Positions 12,528-22,543 of a stretch of DNA of 64,000 nt are shown here, one piece after another. The notes below the pieces were generated by a model, which saw only the letters and a list, made by a program, of their open reading frames with translations, ran no database searches and was not told where the DNA came from. Both the position numbers and the translations under genes were made by a program. The stretch covers positions 62,001 through 126,000 of the forward strand of contig CATKHK010000039.1 of the NCBI GenBank assembly GCA_949751835.1, read 5' to 3'. Source of the DNA: Blepharisma japonicum (lineage: Eukaryota; Ciliophora; Heterotrichea; Heterotrichida; Blepharismidae). Numbering within the stretch: position 1 is the stretch's first letter; every line of letters starts with the position of its first letter.

Positions 12528-13131
12528 TACCTTTTGCTGTTTTTTGTAGACCTTTATTACAAGAAATACAGACAGCAATTAACATTAAAGCAATGCCTCT
12601 CTATCTTATGATAAAAAGTGTTTTCCAGATGTCTGTAGTCATGCTAAATAAGACATTCAAGCCTACAGAGCCTGATGCACATGGCTATATTTACTTTGGA
12701 GCATTAATTTTATTTGCAGTATTTTTATATCGGAAAAAACCATATAATTATGGAAGAATTAATTTATGGCAAATAATAACTGTTATTGGCGTTGTATGAT
12801 CAGTATTTTGGACAAGTGTGTACAATACAGCAGAAGATTCTACATTTGTCCCTTGATTAATTTTACAATTAAGCAGGTGGGCTTTATTTTTTTGGAGTTA
12901 TTTTACAAAAGAAATATTGTCCATACTATCTATTTAGACCTAAGCCTATGAGTCTCGCATTTCTTGTAAAGTTTGCTTTTGGGAAGACAATTTTCTCAGC
13001 TCAAATAGAAAAGAAAATTCCAAACTTTGTAAACAAAAAATATGAAATGGAGCCATTGTCAATCCATGATGATATTACTCCTTAAGCTCCATCAGCGATT
13101 ATTGGAAAAGAAAATTCCATGTCTCTATAGA
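12528..13131 (+). pseudogene. Third receptor copy, 3' remnant
   Basis: Homology to the receptor genes starts inside the codons for LPFAVFCRPL and runs through the last three TM segments to the C-tail (YEMEPLS). There is no ectodomain and no start. A reading frame holds for the first 350 bp, with TGA at Trp sites, then a small deletion in the segment for the last TM helix (around 12880-12900) shifts the frame, and the tail has further changes and an early stop. It sits 34 bp after the stop of paralogue 2, so it is the decayed end of a third tandem copy. Confidence 0.8.
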
Positions 13132-13515
13132 ACTTTTCTAAATGATAGACTTATTTATACGGAACAGCTAATAAGTATTAAATCGTTTTAATAGTAAGTA
13201 TATGGATAATTTTATACTTAGTTAAATGCACAATTGATATTTATGCTTACTAGCATAAAATATCTAGCTTATCTCATTTATCAAACGATTATATTGTATC
13301 TCTATTCTTTTAAAGGAAAATGATAAAGAATAATACTTAAAAATGATGAAATATTTACATGTGTCAGCACAAAATTTTAACTCGCATATATATTTAAAAA
13401 ATACTTAAAAATATTTGAAGTATTAATGCATAGCCTTCATTATGAATGAATTATTATTATGAGCTAAAAATAATGCTATCATAGTTTGAGAAAACCTTTA
13501 GTATTATTTTGTATT
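13132..13515. other. Intergenic, nothing recognised
   Basis: 384 bp of AT-rich sequence between the receptor remnant and the LSm gene, which points toward it. Likely the 3' UTR of the LSm gene. No ORF, tRNA or repeat seen. Confidence 0.5.
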
Positions 13516-13797
13516 TTAATCAATATTCTCTAGCTCAATCTTTTCAATAGCTTTTGAAGGAATAATGACACTTCCAACATTTCTTTGAATATTGAAGTTG
13601 GGAATATGCTCAACTGTTTCTGTCAAAACTATATTTCCTAAATGATCAAGGCACTGAAGTTTACCTTGGATTTTTCTGGTATCTGTAAGTGTTATCCTCA
13701 GGGTGTTATTCAGCACTTTATGCTGAATCCATGCAAGCTCCTCATCTTCTTCAATATTTAAGGATGAAATAGCTTGAGTCGCAGATTCCATTTCCAT
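13516..13797 (-). CDS. LSm-domain protein, NAA38/LSMD1-like (NatC subunit)
   Basis: 93 residues. The core matches an Sm fold: Sm1-like strand pattern (LRITLTDTRKIQGKLQCLDHLGNIVLTE) followed by an Sm2-like part (NVGSVIIPSKAIEKIEL). The short length, acidic N-terminus and the phrase 'TDTRKIQGKLQCLD..GNIVL' fit NAA38 (LSMD1), the small auxiliary subunit of the NatC N-terminal acetyltransferase, better than the RNA-binding LSm1-8 proteins. It is divergent from Sm proteins in the RG motif. I infer NatC function; a generic LSm role remains possible. It diverges from the kinase at 14024 with 226 bp between starts. Confidence 0.6.
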   Translation of the reverse strand: MEMESATQAISSLNIEEDEELAWIQHKVLNNTLRITLTDTRKIQGKLQCLDHLGNIVLTETVEHIPNFNIQRNVGSVIIPSKAIEKIELENID

Positions 13798-14023
13798 TAA
13801 TAAATATTCTTTCCATAAAAGTAGGGATAAAGAATTAAAATATGATATTGTATTGATTTTCTTAAGAAATTAACTAAATATTTTATTTCTTTAAAATTCC
13901 TACCTAATTAATATATATAGAAAATTACGAACAAACACAGATAATTGATTTATATTCCAAACTCTATTTTGAAAAAATGATTAGTACTTACTTTAACTTT
14001 AATTATAAATTACAAATAAATAA

Positions 14024-15523
14024 ATGGGCTGCTGTACTTCTAATACTATTAATCCGCCAATAAGTAAGAATTCCCAGGGAAGAAAATTCGGTAACTCCAC
14101 AAATGTTAATAAAGGGAAATTCGTGAAAACTACTAAAGGTTTAGTTAAAGATCATTTTGAGATTATAAAGACAATTGGAAGTGGAGGCTTTGGAACAGTT
14201 TTTAAGGCTATCGACAAGAGAACAGGTCTAGATAGGGCGATAAAAGAAATTCCAAAACAAAAGATTGATCTTGTTTCAGAAAAAAAAATGCTCCTGGAAG
14301 TTGAACTCTTGAAAGAAATTGTAATCGCCATATAGGACCATCCAAATATTTTGAAAATATATGAAGTTATTGAATCAGATTTATGCTATTACATTGTATC
14401 AGAACATTTAACTGGTGGGGAACTATTCGATAAGGTGCTTAAAGAAATGAGGTTCAGTGAAAATATTGCTGCCAAACATATTTACGATATTATTACTGCT
14501 CTTAATTATTGCCACCAAAAACACATTATTCATAGAGATTTAAAGCCTGAAAATATTCTTTTTGCAAATACAAATCCTAATGCTCCTTTAAAAGTTATTG
14601 ATTTCAGTATTTCTCAACGGGCAGTTATTAATTCCAAGCTTCCAACTGCAATAGGAACTCTTTGCTATATTGCACCTGAGGTTTTTACAGGTACCTATGA
14701 TGAAAAGTGTGATATATGGAGTGCAGGGGTTATTTTATATTTAATGTTATGTAATTTTTATCCAGGTGGCCGCCCTCCTTTCATCGGAGCTACCGAGGCT
14801 GAAATACTTACAAGAGCAAGAGCTGCAAATCCAGATATGACGAAAGGCGTCTGAAGTGGCATTTCTGAAGATGCAAAAGACTTGATTCACAAAATGATCT
14901 GTGCTAATACAACTTTAAGATTTAGCGCAAGTGACGTTTTAAATCATCGCTGGATAAAGAGGCATATTAATAATGAAATTGATGAAAGTCCAATTAACAC
15001 TCAAGCATTTGAACAATTGAGTAAATTTCGAGTAAAAATTATTCAGGCTCAATCAAAATTGGAAAAATCAATTTTAACGTTTATTGTGTCACAGGTTGCG
15101 TCTCCTTCAGAAGAAGAAGATTTAATACACCTATTTAAACAATTAGACAAAAATGGAGATGGAAGACTTAGCATGAAAGAATTGTCTGATGGCTCAGCAG
15201 CTCTTGGCTTAGGCATGCAGCTAGATGCTGTTGAAATTATGAAAAACTGTGATACGGATGAAAATGGATATTTAGATTACACCGAATTTTTAACTGCAGC
15301 AACGGAATGACATAAAGTTATCCAGAAGGAGCAGCTTCATCAAGCATTTAAACTGTATGATAAAGGAGGAGATGGGCAGCTTTCACTTAGTGAACTTCAG
15401 GAATGCATTCCTGGAATTGAAGATTCTGAATGAAATAAATTTTTAGAAGAAGCTGACACTGATAGAAATGGAGTCATCAGCTTAGAAGAATTTAAACAGT
15501 ATCTTACCATCAAGATATTATAA
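14024..15523 (+). CDS. Calcium-dependent protein kinase (CDPK), DFS variant
   Basis: 489 residues after removing two 15-nt introns (14321-14335, 14751-14765). N-terminus MGCCTS is a good N-myristoylation/palmitoylation signal. Kinase domain: G-loop IGSGGFGTVF, AIK lysine, HRDLKPEN, APE (CYIAPEVF), then four EF-hands (DKNGDGRLS, DTDENGYLD, DKGGDGQLS, DTDRNGVIS). This is the CDPK layout of plants and alveolates, where Ca2+ relieves autoinhibition. Odd: the metal-binding DFG motif reads DFS (Asp about residue 188, Ser 190). The Asp is kept, so activity may persist but altered. Both introns were found because the spliced frame restores conserved motifs (EI-DHPNIL and LMLC-GRPPF). TGA is Trp at about 14853, 15309 and 15433. 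Confidence 0.92.
14321..14335 (+). other. 15-nt intron
   Basis: GTAATCGCCATATAG. Reading through gives a stop; removing it joins GAA ATT to GAC CAT and restores the kinase motif EIDHPNI. A at intron position 10. Confidence 0.92.
14751..14765 (+). other. 15-nt intron with no stop and length divisible by 3
   Basis: GTAATTTTTATCCAG. Unspliced it would insert five residues into the conserved kinase motif; removing it gives LMLCGRPPF as in the CDPK at 21032. A at intron position 10. Confidence 0.85.
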
Positions 15524-15555
15524 ATTTAACTTTAAATATTAAAATTAACAACGTT

Positions 15556-17178
15556 ATGATGAATCTCCCAGAGATCATCAGGTCAAAATCTGTAGAAAAA
15601 GAAATGAAAACCCCAAAGATCAGTAATTTAAAACGCCAAATCACAAATTTCAACGCAAATACATCACTTGAGATCTCCAGACTAAACCAAACAATGACCG
15701 AAGACGATAGTTTGCCTTCACTTAATCATTCATCACCTAAGCTTCTGCGATTTTCCCCGCTTTCTCAAACTGCAAGAGATAAAGGCAAAGAGCCTAAAAC
15801 TCCAAGAGCAAATAAGCTGAAATACATAATAAACTCAATCCCAGCCTCAATTAAAGAAAAATATGATTTACCAATAATCCCGACTGACCATAGCTGGGAG
15901 CGTATTATCGGAACCGTTACCTATAGAACTTTTACTCCATTAGAAGGACCATCATTTCAGTTTTCAACAACTCCTCGTTTTGATACTCCTCTATTTCATC
16001 AAATTGAATCGTTCAAATACAGATATGTCAGCGAAGAAAGAAAAAAAGAAATTAAAGTGCGTATAAGGCAAAATAAAGATGTGTCAAGATTTTCTCCTGA
16101 GAAATGAAAGGAAATCCTCAAAGAAAAGTTTAAAATGAAAACATTAAAAGAAATAAATTGCAAGGAAAATAAAACTGCGATTGATTTAAACAATAAAAAG
16201 CTAAGAGAGGACCACTATAATGGAAGACTGAGAAGAATCGAAATTAGAAATAATTGGCAAGAATTCCACATCATGAAAAAATCATGGATTTTACTTTTCA
16301 CAGCGATTTCATTTGCAACACTTTGAAAGAAAAGAGGTGCATGAAAAAAGAGATTAAAAGAAAGAAACAAAAATATTATCAATTGGCTATTCCAAGTATG
16401 CTTAGTTTTAGGCAAAATTAGAATAAAAATAAGAGAAGCAAGGTCAAAAATATCTTGGAATAAAATGAAGAATTACCTTACACCTCACATATTAGCCTGG
16501 AAATTCAGAAAAAACAAAAGATTCAAAGAGATTGTCACAGATGTATTATCGAGGGGAGTAGACAGAGATAATTTAAAAGATGTAGTTAATGAATGAAAAA
16601 GAAGAATCTCTATGATTCAAAAAGGTTTTATTTCAATGATAAGTATCTACCGAGCTCGAACAGAAGCTTTAATGAACTTGTGAAATAAGACTGAAGAGCA
16701 ATTAACAAAGAAAAATAAAAAAAATATTTTTATTTCACAAGAAGAAGAGGAAGAGTTTGCAGGAAAGAGATTGATTCCTAGATTAGTTAAACTGTATTTC
16801 ATAAGAAAGTTTTTGAATGCAAAATTATCTATGCATGGAAAAGCTTTAGCTCAGTATTTTGAGGAATGTAAAAAGCATGAAGAGACATTTATGGAAAAAT
16901 TTGCAGATAGCGTATTATATGGAAAAAAAGTAAAGCTGGAAGATGTGTGCCTTGTTAAACCATCATTTATTATATTTAGTGAGCACGAAGAGTTTGTTGA
17001 TATAATAAAAACAGCTTATAATCAAAAAGACCATTGGGAGCAAATAATCGTTAGTGAAACTAAAGTTGATGGGAAATATGCTGCTCCTCCATATCATATT
17101 CAGGATCTTATTAAAATCAAGCCGAAAAATAAGAAAAAACACAAAAAGAAGCACAAAACCAAAATTGAACATCATTAA
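15556..17178 (+). CDS. Basic, Trp/Lys-rich protein of unknown function
   Basis: 540 residues in a single frame with several in-frame TGA (Trp), for example near 16107, 16324, 16597 and 16681. Starts 32 bp after the CDPK stop. No known domain recognised. Residues 1-180 are Ser/Pro-rich and probably unstructured; the middle is strongly basic and helical (KKSWILLFTAISFATLWKK could be amphipathic rather than a membrane span), and the C-terminus ends in a polylysine run (KKKHKKKHKTK). A ciliary or cytoskeletal protein is plausible from such composition but is not shown. Confidence 0.65.
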
Positions 17179-17577
17179 TTATTCATGTAATGATTATAAG
17201 TAAAATATTTATTTTGCTTAATGCTATTTAAAATAATAAAAAAAATATATCTTGAATTATATATTCATAATGTGATTGAAATAGTTTAAATTAATTGCTC
17301 TATTACACCAAGTAAGGAGTTTAAAAGGAATTCATTTAAAAAATTTTAATTCGTGACTAGCAAGATAGTCATTTAATATATCTTAAGGATGTAATAAATA
17401 ATATCCGACCATTCTGATCCAAAATTTCTTTTTCTCGATATAAAGCAACTCAATCCAAAAATTCAATTTAAATTTTATTAAAAATATAATATGATAATTT
17501 ATTTGTATATAGAATTTTCAAAAACTGTCGTGGTTCTTGTTATAAAAGATCAAAAATTAAAATTATTCTAATTTTAA
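17179..17577. other. Intergenic, nothing recognised
   Basis: 399 bp, AT-rich, between two plus-strand genes. Probably holds a 3' UTR and the Rab6 promoter. No tRNA-like or repeat structure seen. Confidence 0.5.
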
Positions 17578-18219
17578 ATGGAAGCTTCACAAAGTGCCTT
17601 AACTCCTCCAACTCAAGTTAAAAAATACAAAATTGTCTTTCTCGGTGACATGGGCGTAGGTAAAACCTCAATCATCAACCAATTCATGCATGGCACTTTT
17701 AACAGCACTCATCAGCCCACAATTGGAATAGATTGTTTATCAAAAACAATGCAATTAGAAGATCGTTCATTTCGATTACAAGTTTGGGACACAGCTGGTC
17801 AAGAACGTTTTCGATCTTTAATAAGAAATTATATAAGAGATTGCTCTGTTGCCATTATTGCTTATGATATCACTCAAAACCCAACATTTTTAGGAATAGA
17901 TAAATGGGTTGAAGATGTGAGAAATGAAAGAGGTGGAGATGTTGTTATCATGATTTGTGGGAATAAAACTGACTTGAATTCTCAAAGAACTGTAACTACT
18001 GAAGAAGGGCAAGCAAAAGCAAATAGTTTAAATGTTCTTTTTGTGGAGGTAAGCGCAAAAACTGGGGTAAATATCAAAACACTTTTTGAGAATGTGGCAA
18101 GAGCTCTTCCAGGGCTAAATAACCCACCGACGCAAAACCAAACAGATCAAGGACCAGGACAAATAAAATTGACTCCAGGAGCTCAAAGTAAGCCCTCAAA
18201 GGGCGGTTGCAAGTGCTAG
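17578..18219 (+). CDS. Rab6-family small GTPase
   Basis: 213 residues. G-box motifs are all present: GDMGVGKTS (P-loop), switch I with TIGIDCLSKTM, WDTAGQERF, GNKTDL, and ETSAK-like EVSAKTG. The switch I sequence TIGID.LSKTM and the following LEDR are typical of Rab6, and the mid-domain (VAIIAYDI, KWVEDVRNERGGDVVIM.CGNKTDL) matches human Rab6 closely. C-terminus GGCKC carries the geranylgeranylation cysteines (CxC). Rab6 acts in Golgi retrograde traffic. Start at ATG 17578 gives a normal N-terminus. No introns. Confidence 0.93.
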   Translation: MEASQSALTPPTQVKKYKIVFLGDMGVGKTSIINQFMHGTFNSTHQPTIGIDCLSKTMQLEDRSFRLQVWDTAGQERFRSLIRNYIRDCSVAIIAYDITQNPTFLGIDKWVEDVRNERGGDVVIMICGNKTDLNSQRTVTTEEGQAKANSLNVLFVEVSAKTGVNIKTLFENVARALPGLNNPPTQNQTDQGPGQIKLTPGAQSKPSKGGCKC

Positions 18220-18373
18220 CCAGATTTTTACAGTTAATATTTAATGCTTCTACTTCAAATTTAAAGTCTTCCTTATTTTCTAAATAAAGCTCAGTATTCT
18301 CAGTAAATTTATCCACGTATAATTTATTATTTTATATAAATAGTTGAATTAAAAGAATTTATTGCAAATTGAA

Positions 18374-19219
18374 ATGCCCACAATTCGATTATCATGGTAA
18401 AAAACATTTAGCAATGACGTTTTTATAGGACTAGCAATCTTCTATGCAGGAGCCGAACTGGTGATTGCATGAAGTGACTTTCAGTAATTACTATCCAGAA
18501 ATTGTTCCAAACCTATCCACATCTGGCTTTTAATATCATGTTTATTTTTAGGGTTATTTAGGCTTGTACATTCTATGGGAGACCCAGAAACAGATGAAAT
18601 TAATGAACCTTGGTGCTTTAAATTGTTTACAAGCAATTCTAACTTAAGATCGTGCATTATGGTAGGAATTCTTTATCCATTTTTCTTATGTTGGATAGTT
18701 TTAGGTACCTTTTGGTATGCAGAAGTGGATTCAGATGACTATAAACTGTATGGTAGTGAAGGAGCAGCAGCTCGCTGCTTTAAAGACCAGCAGCAAAGCT
18801 GATATTTTATATTGTGGCTTATGATTTTTTATGTGTGGATTATTGCGTATACTACTTCAATCATGATCTCAGCTATGGTATATTTCAGAAATCTAGACAT
18901 CAGAGGACAATATGTAAGATTAGCAGAACAGTATGGGGACGATCCAGTGCCTAGACTTAGTCCACATATGCAAGGATTGCCACCTGGGTCAATTTTGAGG
19001 TTTGAAGTAGAAACTGTAAAAACCCCTGAAGCTAATCTCAATCAATGTACAGTCTGTTTAGAAGATTTTAAAGCTAGAGAAAAGGTAAGAGTCATGCCTT
19101 GTAAACACAGATTTCATTTGCAGTGCATTGATGTCTGGCTTATGCGCCAAAGTAGCTGTCCGAACTGCAAAAGAAATTTAAGACCAAATAGTGAAGCAAT
19201 GCCTTTAATACCAATTTAA
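18374..19219 (+). CDS. Four-pass membrane RING-H2 protein (putative E3 ubiquitin ligase)
   Basis: 271 residues after two 15-nt introns (18397-18411, 18484-18498). Removing them gives an open frame of 272 codons from ATG 18374. Predicted TM segments: DVFIGLAIFYAGAELVIAW, IHIWLLISCLFLGLFRLV, a third near IMVGILYPFFLCWIV, and a fourth near FILWLMIFYVWIIAY. The C-terminal RING-H2 is complete: CTVC, then CKHRFHLQC, then CPNC (C-x2-C ... C-x-H-x2-H ... C-x2-C). I infer an E3 ligase in an endomembrane. The short exons and the early region were not obvious without the splicing rule. It is followed 7 bp later by the Nudix-ankyrin gene. Confidence 0.85.
18397..18411 (+). other. 15-nt intron
   Basis: GTAAAAAACATTTAG. 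First intron of the membrane RING gene; joins a 23-nt first exon to the next. A at position 10. Confidence 0.8.
18484..18498 (+). other. 15-nt intron
   Basis: GTAATTACTATCCAG. Unspliced reading hits TAA at once; removal continues the frame into the second TM segment. A at position 10. Confidence 0.85.
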
Positions 19220-19226
19220 TAATTAA

Positions 19227-20222
19227 ATGAGTGAGGATCGATCTCCGTTCTCTACACATGGATTCTCTGTAGTAGTAGTTAGAAATTTTGATGGAAAATG
19301 ACTTGCGGTGAAAGAGACTAGGAATAGAGGCTGGTGGCTTCCCGCTGGATTGGTAGATCCAGGTGAAACGTTTGTAGATGCAGCCCATAGAGAGTGTCTT
19401 GAAGAAAGTGGCTTAAGGATTGAGCTGAAAGGGATTTTAAGAGTTGAGCATTCTGTATATGGCCCTACACATGCTAGAATGAGGGTTGTTTTCTTCGCAA
19501 TGCCAATTGATGATCTTCAAATCCCTAAAACAATTCCTGACAAAGAATCTGAAGAAGCCAGGTGAGTAACACTAGATGATTTAAGAAGACTAGCTAAAGG
19601 CCGCCCAGGACTAAGAGGTCCAGAGCTGTATGAATGGGGCAGTTATATAGAAAAAGGAGGGATGATTGCTCCTTTGCATTTTTTATGCAGAGAGGATGAG
19701 CCAACTCCTACTCCTCAGTTGCTTTCTGGAAGAGGAAGTGAAACTATTCCAAGAGATTTGAAGAGCTTTATTAGTGCACTTGAAAGAGGAGATGAAGCTA
19801 GCTTAAAAAAAGCAGTTTTGGCAGGCTTTAATGTAAATTTGGTTATTAATGACAAGTCATGAACGTTACTGCATTTGGCTTGCAAGCTGAATCAAGAAAG
19901 CTGTGTGCAAATTTTGCTGGTAGGAGGAGCTGATATAGCTGCTAATACTCATAAAAATAGAAATGTCATTCACTTTGCAGCACAAAGCACTCCAGGCACA
20001 CTTGTCAACGTGCTTATTGCAGCTGTAAGACTTCCAAACAAGCTTGATTTAATAAATCAGCAAGACGATGAAGGCAACTCTCCACTACATTTTGCAGCAG
20101 CTTCTCCCGGTAGAGCATTTTTATGAGAAGTTTTAATTGAAAATGGAGCAGATCCAAATTTAAGGAACCAGCAAGGGCTCAAGCCAGCAGACATTGCATC
20201 TATAAGTCAGCCTGGCATTTAA
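19227..20222 (+). CDS. Nudix hydrolase fused to ankyrin repeats
   Basis: 331 residues. The Nudix box is complete at about residues 43-65: G-x5-E-x7-R-E-x2-E-E-S-G (GLVDPGE then RECLEESGL). Nudix enzymes cleave nucleoside diphosphates linked to another group. The substrate is not readable here. From about residue 170 there are ankyrin repeats (LLHLACKLNQESCVQILLVGGAD, NVIHFAAQS, GNSPLHFAAAS, ENGADPNLRNQQG). The known NUDT12 has the opposite order (ankyrin first), so this is a distinct fusion. TGA is Trp at four sites. The start ATG lies only 7 bp after the RING gene's stop, so its promoter must overlap that gene or the two are co-transcribed. Confidence 0.85.
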
Positions 20223-20322
20223 AATACCACAAACTCAACTGTGTATTTAGCTCCACATTCATCTAAAATAAAAATTAAATATTCTGCATCATTTTTATTA
20301 AAATTTAAAGCAATTTTTTACA

Positions 20323-20754
20323 ATGACGAAATTGAACGAAAGTATCATGCCGGCAAAGTTTTTATCGGTAATTTGCCAAGTGGTGATGAATATTACTATA
20401 CTTTACACTCACAAACAAAACGTATACTCATCTTTTGATTATCCGATTTCAGACTCAGATTCAGATTTCGAAGAAGCAGATCGATCCCTGCTGGCATGTG
20501 CAGTGATAAGTTTACTACTTTTGGGGCTAGAAATTTTGGTTTTGTTTTCTGGATTGTCATTGTTTTATGATCATGCAAATATTGTGGAAATTGTTTTACA
20601 TTGCTTGGGGGTGATTATCACATGTTGGTTTATTCTGGATGATTGGAGATATTCAGGATTGTGGGGAATTTGGGCATTTACAGTGCTAATACCTTTTATT
20701 ATTGAGGTAGGAATTGTTATAAGCAGTAAAGGATTATATAATAGCCAAGATTAG
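20323..20754 (+). CDS. TMEM107: TMEM107-like ciliary transition-zone protein
   Basis: 143 residues, four hydrophobic segments. The run PAKFLSVICQVVM, a DxDSDFEEADRSLLACAVISLLLLGLEILVLFSG stretch, the middle LFYDHANIVEIVLHCLGVII and the end IPFIIEVGIVIS-G-L align segment by segment with TMEM107 (about 140 aa in animals). TMEM107 is part of the MKS module at the ciliary transition zone. I rely on memory of the human sequence, so an alignment would settle it. Starts 100 bp after the Nudix-ankyrin stop, same strand. Confidence 0.72.
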   Translation: MTKLNESIMPAKFLSVICQVVMNITILYTHKQNVYSSFDYPISDSDSDFEEADRSLLACAVISLLLLGLEILVLFSGLSLFYDHANIVEIVLHCLGVIITCWFILDDWRYSGLWGIWAFTVLIPFIIEVGIVISSKGLYNSQD

Positions 20755-21031
20755 AAAATACTTAAATTAATTTGGGTTTTTATAGCTAAAATTCATTTTC
20801 TCATAAATGTAGCAATTACACTTATCAACATCATAAAATTAGTTCCGCACTCGTTTATGTAATTTCTATAATCTATGATTATCAAATTATTGTAAAAAAA
20901 AGCTTTTAAAAATTTAAGTTATAAAATCTGTGTTCATTTTAGCTTAATAAATAATTTCATAGATGTATAATAACCTGAAGGAGTTAACTTACCTATTTAC
21001 CAGTAAAATTTCTGTTTTATATATATTTAAA

Positions 21032-22489
21032 ATGGGTTGTGGAACAAGCAAAATGAAAGTAAACAACCAAGTTGTAAAAATCTGCACTGTATCCGAAATT
21101 AAAGTCCAACCAGCCACTTTTGTAGTTGAAAATGAACATAAATTCCAAGACGTCTATAAATTAGGCAAGAAATTAGGATCAGGAGCCTTTGGAGATGTCA
21201 AGCTATGCACCCATTTAACAACACGCACAGAAAGAGCTGTAAAAATATTTCGAAAAGACCTTGCTGTAGATGAAGACAAGCAAAAACTCTTGATGAACGA
21301 GCTTGACATTCTTAAAACACTCGATCACCCTAACATTATCAGAGTTTATGAATTTTTCGAAGATTCCATGCGTTTTTATATTGTGATGGAAAATTGCAAA
21401 GGGGGAGAATTATTTGGAGAAATTCTTAAGCGGCAAAACTTCAATGAGCTACAAGCTGCACAAATAATGTGCCAGTTATTTTCTGCAGTTTCTTACCTTC
21501 ACGAGCATTGTATAGTACATAGAGACATTAAGCCTGAAAATATCCTTTTAGAAGAACAAGGAGATATTTCAAATATTAAATTGATTGATTTTGGTGCAAG
21601 TGAGCGATTTACAAAAGGTATGCCAATTCAAGGAACCCTTGGCACTGCATACTATATTTCCCCAGAAGTTCTCTCTGGGACTTATAATGAAAAATGCGAC
21701 ATGTGGAGCTGCGGGGTAATTCTTTATATTTTGCTATGCGGGCGGCCTCCTTTCGATGGAAAAACTGATGAAGAAATTATAGAAAATGTAAAAAGAGGGA
21801 AATTTAATTTTAAAGGAGAAATATGAAGAACTGTTTCAAAAGCTGCCAGAGACATGATCTCAGCCCTCCTATGCCCTGCTTCTGCTCGACTCTCTGCTGC
21901 CCAAGCTTTAGAGCACATCTGGATGACTAGAAATGTATCAGTAGCATCCCCACATCCAGATCTAATCCAATCAGCCTTAACAAATCTTCAGCGATTTGAA
22001 GCTTCAAACAAGCTAAAGGACGCGATTAGAGCTTTTATAACGACACAATGCTTATCTCTAAAAGACACAAAATCATTGAGAGACATTTTCATTGCAATGG
22101 ACACAAATCATGACGGGAAATTAAGCAGAGATGAACTGATGGAACAATTTGTAAAAATTATGGGCGCAGAAGCAGCCGATGAAGAAGTGACCAGAATTAT
22201 GGCAGAAGTTGACACTGATAATAGCGGATTTATTGATTATTTTGAATTTTTAAAGGCAACGATGGATCAGAAAGTCCTGGTCTCAAGCGAAAATATGAAG
22301 CATGCGTTCGATGCTTTTGATGAAGATGGAAATCAGTCAATTTCAGCTCAAGAATTGAAAAGGATGTTGGAAGGCAAAGCTACTTCCGAAAACAAAGTTT
22401 GGAGCACCATAATTGATGAAGTTGACAAAAACGGAGACGGGGGTATTGATTATTCTGAATTTCAAGAAATCATTGTTAGTCACTTATAA
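21032..22489 (+). CDS. Calcium-dependent protein kinase (CDPK)
   Basis: 485 residues, no intron. I start at ATG 21032 because it gives MGCGTSK, a myristoylation and palmitoylation signal as in the CDPK at 14024; an upstream in-frame ATG (20963) would bury it. Kinase motifs: LGSGAFGDVKLC, VKIF Lys, HRDIKPEN, DFGAS (Asp about residue 186), YYISPEV, then four EF-hands (DTNHDGKLS, DTDNSGFID, DEDGNQSIS, DKNGDGGID). The layout matches the first CDPK, with which it shares motif wording (GGELF, CGRPPF). Unlike that gene its DFG is intact. TGA is Trp at about 21824. Ends 54 bp from the convergent zinc-finger gene. Confidence 0.93.
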
Positions 22490-22543
22490 CAGTGAGAGTT
22501 CTACAAGTGATAATTAATTTCAAATGTTGATTATGATTATTAA

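Noticed and set aside
17179-17577. Possible tRNA or small RNA in this spacer
   Set aside because: No B-box or clover-leaf pairing found.
20963-21031. Longer N-terminus for the second CDPK
   Set aside because: It would hide the MGCGTS myristoylation signal that its sister also has.
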